Origin: Paraburkholderia phytofirmans OLGA172
Lineage (GTDB): Bacteria > Pseudomonadota > Gammaproteobacteria > Burkholderiales > Burkholderiaceae
NCBI RefSeq assembly: GCF_001634365.1
Contig: NZ_CP014578.1
Coordinates: 2,728,001-2,792,000 of the forward strand
Direction of reading: 5' to 3'
DNA length: 64,000 bases
The stretch's first letter is position 1; the number at the start of each line of letters is the position of its first letter. The notes below the pieces were generated by a model. It searched no databases, had not been told where the DNA came from, and was given only the letters and a program-made list of their open reading frames with translations. Below are positions 61,440 to 64,000 of the stretch, one piece after another. The position numbers and the translations under genes are program-made.

Positions 61440-62101
61440 TTCATTGCTCCCTGCCCGCGCGTGGCGGCTGCATCGGCGTCGTCGCCCTCGTCGTTCCCGC
61501 CTCGGTTGAACTCGCTGGCAAGACCGCTCCAGCGGCGCGCAATCTCGCGATGCTCGATGCCGAACAGATCCATGATCCGGCCGACCGTGTGATCGACGAT
61601 GTCGTCGACGGTTTGAGGGTGCGCATAGAACGCGGGCACCGGCGGCATCACGATCGCGCCCATTTCGGTGGCGAGCGTCATGTTGCGCAGGTGCGCGAGA
61701 TTGAGCGGCGTTTCGCGCGCGACGAGCACGAGGCGACGACGCTCCTTGAGCATCACGTCCGCGGCGCGCGTCAGCAGGTTGTCGGCGAAACCGTTGGCGA
61801 CGCTCGCCAGCGTTTTCATCGAGCACGGCGCGATCACCATGCCCGCGGTGAGAAACGAGCCGCTCGCCACCGTCGCGCCGATGTCGCGCACGTTGTGGAC
61901 GACGTCGGCGAGGTCGTCGAGGTCTGAACGCGTAAGACCGAGCTCCTGCGCGGCGGTAATGGCGCCCGACGGCGACACGATAAGATGCGTCTCGGCCGTG
62001 CCGAGCCGGCGCAAGGCCGCCAGCAGCCGCACGCCGATGACTGCACCACTCGCACCCGAAATGCCGACGACGATCCGTTCACGCGTTTGCGTTGACTGCA
62101 T
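61436..62101 (-). CDS. hmfG: UbiX-like flavin prenyltransferase of the hmf cluster
   Basis: 221 residues: IVVGISGASGAVIGVRLLAA, SGSFLTAGMVIAPCSMKTLA, NLLTRAADVMLKERRRLVLV and FYAHPQTVDDIVDHTVGRIM, the UbiX/Pad1 pattern. It makes prenylated FMN, the cofactor for the UbiD-type decarboxylase encoded upstream. It carries an extra 25-residue Gly/Asp/Ala tail beyond the normal end, which overlaps the start of the Mo-subunit gene. The start at 62101 is 14 bases after the decarboxylase stop. Confidence 0.9.
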   Translation of the reverse strand: MQSTQTRERIVVGISGASGAVIGVRLLAALRRLGTAETHLIVSPSGAITAAQELGLTRSDLDDLADVVHNVRDIGATVASGSFLTAGMVIAPCSMKTLASVANGFADNLLTRAADVMLKERRRLVLVARETPLNLAHLRNMTLATEMGAIVMPPVPAFYAHPQTVDDIVDHTVGRIMDLFGIEHREIARRWSGLASEFNRGGNDEGDDADAAATRGQGAMK

Positions 62102-62114
62102 GGCTGTGCCTCGC

Positions 62115-63674
62115 TCAGACCGCGTCGCGCAGCTGGCCGCTGTGCAGATAGGCATCGAACGCCGCGTTGCTCGTGGCGACGAGCCGGTCGAGATTGACGG
62201 CGTCCTGCCCCGGAATCCGCACGCGGGTGAATACATGTGCCGGATAGACGACCGGGCGCGTCGCGTCGAGACCCATCTTGGCGCTGACGCCCTGCATGTG
62301 CGGCGGCGCATCGTCGGGCTGGCCGACGGTCGTCGATGGATCGAGCGGCGAGCCCTGTGCGCCGGCCACAATCACGAGATCCCGATCCGCCTGGAAGCGC
62401 GTCGCGATCGCCCATTCGATTTCGGCAGGATCGTGCACGTCCACATCGGTATCGACGACGACCACCTGCTTGATGTCGTAGTGCGCGCCGAACGCGCACA
62501 AAATCACGTTTTTCGCTTCGCCTTCGCGCTTCTTGTCGAACTGGACCCACAGGTGATACCGGCACACGCCGCCCACCGACAACTCCACGTCCTTCACGCC
62601 TGGATGGCTGCGCTGCAGATGCGCCAGCAAGGTCGCTTCGCGCGGAATGGCGCCGAGCAGCAGATGCTCCATTTCAGCCGGAACAATCGTGTGATAAATG
62701 GGCCGTTCGCGATGTGTGACTGCCGTCACGTCGATCACCTCACGCGCTTCGCGCGCGCTGTAGTACTTCGGGAATTCGCCGAACGGACCTTCGGGCTCGC
62801 GCACCTTGGGCAGGATGCGGCCCTCGATCACGATTTCCGAAAACGCGGGTACACGCACGTCGTTCGTCACGCACTTGACGACCGGCAGCGGCGCGCCGTG
62901 CAAGGCACCGGCGATCTCCAGTTCGTCGCTGTCGATCGGGGAAATAGCCTGCGACGCCAGCATCGTCAACGGATCGACGCCAATCGCGATCGCCACGTCG
63001 AGGGCGTCGCCCGCCGCTTCCGCGGCCTGATAGAACGCCAGCAGATGACGCGGCAACATCAGGATCGCCATGCGGTCCGGGGCGTGCACCTGAATGCGGT
63101 TGATCGACACGTTCTGGATGCCGGTCCGCGGATTACGCGCAATCACGAGGCCGGCCGTGATGTAGGGACCGTTGTCGTGCTCGCTGTGTGTCGGGATCGG
63201 CAGCAATGCGTGCAGATCGATGCCCTGCGTGCGGACGACCTGCTGGCACGCGGCCTCGTCGCGTGGCAGTTCGTGCCAGGCAACAGGATGCCCGGCCGCA
63301 TCGCGAAAGCGTTCGAGCAGCGCGGCCTCGGGCACGCCCATCGCTTCGGCGATCCACGCGCGCTTCGACATGAAGCCGCTCACTACCGGAATGGCGTGGC
63401 CGCCGGGCTTGAGAAAAATGGCGGCTTGTTCTCCGTCGAGCCGTTTGGCGACTGCCGCGAGTTCGTGTTGGAGTGAAACCGGCTGATCGATCGTCGCGAC
63501 GCGGCCCGTTGCCGACAGGCGTTCAAGCCAGTGGCGCAGCGTCGGCGCGGTGCTCTGCGGCGCCCATGAGGATTGAGGTGGCCGCTGCCTGCGGCATCGC
63601 GTGAGTCCATTTACGTCTCCATCGGTGCTTGCCGTCGGGCGCCGGAACGAGTCTGTCGGGCGGACCTGCAACAA
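62115..63674 (-). CDS. hmfF: UbiD-family 2,5-furandicarboxylate decarboxylase
   Basis: About 500 residues of the UbiD family: LRHWLERLSATGRVATIDQP, QNVSINRIQVHAPDRMAIL (Arg), REPEGPFGEFPKYYSA (the two catalytic Glu) and MGLDATRP near the C-terminus. With prFMN it would decarboxylate 2,5-furandicarboxylate to 2-furoate. It is first in the operon. The start is uncertain: the frame lacks an ATG for roughly the first 100 residues, and the only upstream in-frame starts are non-ATG, so a TTG/GTG start or an early frameshift must be considered. The homologous region begins near 63560. Confidence 0.85.
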   Translation of the reverse strand: MLQVRPTDSFRRPTASTDGDVNGLTRCRRQRPPQSSWAPQSTAPTLRHWLERLSATGRVATIDQPVSLQHELAAVAKRLDGEQAAIFLKPGGHAIPVVSGFMSKRAWIAEAMGVPEAALLERFRDAAGHPVAWHELPRDEAACQQVVRTQGIDLHALLPIPTHSEHDNGPYITAGLVIARNPRTGIQNVSINRIQVHAPDRMAILMLPRHLLAFYQAAEAAGDALDVAIAIGVDPLTMLASQAISPIDSDELEIAGALHGAPLPVVKCVTNDVRVPAFSEIVIEGRILPKVREPEGPFGEFPKYYSAREAREVIDVTAVTHRERPIYHTIVPAEMEHLLLGAIPREATLLAHLQRSHPGVKDVELSVGGVCRYHLWVQFDKKREGEAKNVILCAFGAHYDIKQVVVVDTDVDVHDPAEIEWAIATRFQADRDLVIVAGAQGSPLDPSTTVGQPDDAPPHMQGVSAKMGLDATRPVVYPAHVFTRVRIPGQDAVNLDRLVATSNAAFDAYLHSGQLRDAV

Positions 63675-63724
63675 GTTGGAATGAAGCGTAGCGAGAACGG
63701 GCTATAACTTCTAATATTGTTTTT

Positions 63725-63739
63725 TGATGTCTTTCATCA
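63725..63739. promoter_or_regulatory. LysR-type palindrome in the hmfF/LysR divergent region
   Basis: TGATG-TCTTT-CATCA, a 5-bp inverted repeat with a 5-base spacer, lies in the AT-rich core of the 280-bp divergent gap (63675-63955) between hmfF and the right-hand LysR gene. Size and position suit a LysR recognition site. Confidence 0.5.
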
Positions 63740-63955
63740 TTAGTTTTGATATCAGTGTTAGCCCCGATGACGCCCTTCGTGCGCTCGGTTATCAATAGGC
63801 AACGCTTCCGGTAAGGGTCTTTCTCAGCTATTCAGATAGCCACGCGCTGTGCTGTTTTCGCCGGCTTTCGTGAGTGACCTGATGGACCACGCAGCGGATA
63901 TTAACTTTCGTGATGCACCCCGTGGCACCCCATCTGGACGTCAAATGGACCTCTC

Positions 63956-64000
63956 ATGGACCTGAAGCAGATCCAGTATTTCATCGCGCTGTTCGAGGAC
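63956..64000 (+). CDS. LysR-family regulator, truncated by the window end
   Basis: Only the first 15 codons are inside the window: MDLKQIQYFIALFED, identical to the first 15 residues of the LysR protein at 51972-52913. It is divergent from hmfF and is the better-placed candidate for hmf operon control. Nothing more can be said from the visible part. Confidence 0.75.
   Translation, partial: MDLKQIQYFIALFED

Noticed and set aside
61668..63476. 602-codon open frame on the plus strand
   Set aside because: It lies entirely antisense to hmfG and hmfF, which have clear family motifs; long antisense frames are expected at this GC content and it shows no recognisable domain.
1..64000. CRISPR arrays, restriction-modification or retron systems
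   Set aside because: No regularly spaced repeats and no recognisable defence proteins were seen on either strand.

Overview
The window looks like a chromosome or megaplasmid segment of a Burkholderia-type betaproteobacterium, most likely Paraburkholderia or a close relative. The evidence is the high GC content, two OmpC-like 'MKK..SSVTLYG' porins, many LysR regulators, a gentisate operon, and a furoate/furandicarboxylate (hmf) cluster. No rRNA gene, complete tRNA gene or CRISPR array was seen. Nearly everything is catabolic: uptake systems, porins, oxygenases, CoA enzymes and local regulators, separated by insertion-sequence scars.

Layout. (1) 1-5.6 kb: a sugar-type ABC importer with a binding protein cut by the window edge, an ATPase fused to a permease, and a second permease, then a porin with a clear terminator. 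(2) 5.7-6.6 kb: a truncated IS6-like transposase abutting a decayed second copy of the binding-protein gene. (3) 6.7-11.6 kb: a gentisate operon (3-hydroxybenzoate 6-hydroxylase, maleylpyruvate isomerase, fumarylpyruvate hydrolase, gentisate dioxygenase) with a divergent LysR gene. (4) 11.6-39.6 kb: the least familiar region. It holds a MarR regulator, a two-subunit molybdenum enzyme of the transhydroxylase/resorcinol-hydroxylase type whose large subunit carries an SCP2-like N-terminal domain, an SDR, a 4,5-dihydroxyphthalate-decarboxylase-like protein and a KstD-like flavoprotein. An IS3 element interrupted by an IS110 element follows. After it comes a long minus-strand array: homogentisate-dioxygenase-like cupin, MFS transporter, EthD-like protein, GST, two SDRs, an MMPL/YCF48/DUF1329/DUF1302 envelope module, a SnoaL-like protein and a BKACE (DUF849) enzyme. 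(5) 39.6-44.4 kb: an IS110-type pseudogene, unknown ORFs, an ArgP-like LysR, and a tRNA 3'-end fragment next to a broken P4-type integrase, which look like island-boundary debris. (6) 44.4-50.9 kb: a Rieske oxygenase operon (porin, MFS, reductase, SDR, oxygenase) with a divergent IclR gene. (7) 52-64 kb: the hmf cluster (transporter, 2-oxoglutaroyl-CoA hydrolase, furoyl-CoA synthetase, three-subunit furoyl-CoA dehydrogenase, UbiX- and UbiD-type decarboxylase proteins), flanked by two LysR genes with near-identical N-termini. The second LysR runs off the window.

How the parts work together. The gentisate operon should take 3-hydroxybenzoate to fumarate and pyruvate. The hmf cluster should take 2,5-furandicarboxylate and 2-furoate to 2-oxoglutarate. 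The candidate undescribed system is region 4. Four promoters spread over 27 kb (before the Mo enzyme, the decarboxylase-like gene, the flavoprotein and the BKACE gene) share one architecture: TTGACA/T, exactly 17 bases, then a CATSAT/GATGAT -10, with a related GC-rich dyad upstream of the -35. Three of the four also carry a TCGATATAAATCGA-like site. This points to one regulon, perhaps controlled by the adjacent MarR protein. The combination of transhydroxylase-like Mo enzyme, SDRs and a BKACE lyase recalls anaerobic pyrogallol/phloroglucinol breakdown. The SCP2 domain and the MMPL/DUF1302 module instead suggest a hydrophobic substrate. The substrate is not determined by the sequence.

Decayed paralogues of at least four genes (binding protein, decarboxylase-like, SnoaL-like and BKACE) lie in the window, so parts of it were once present in two copies.
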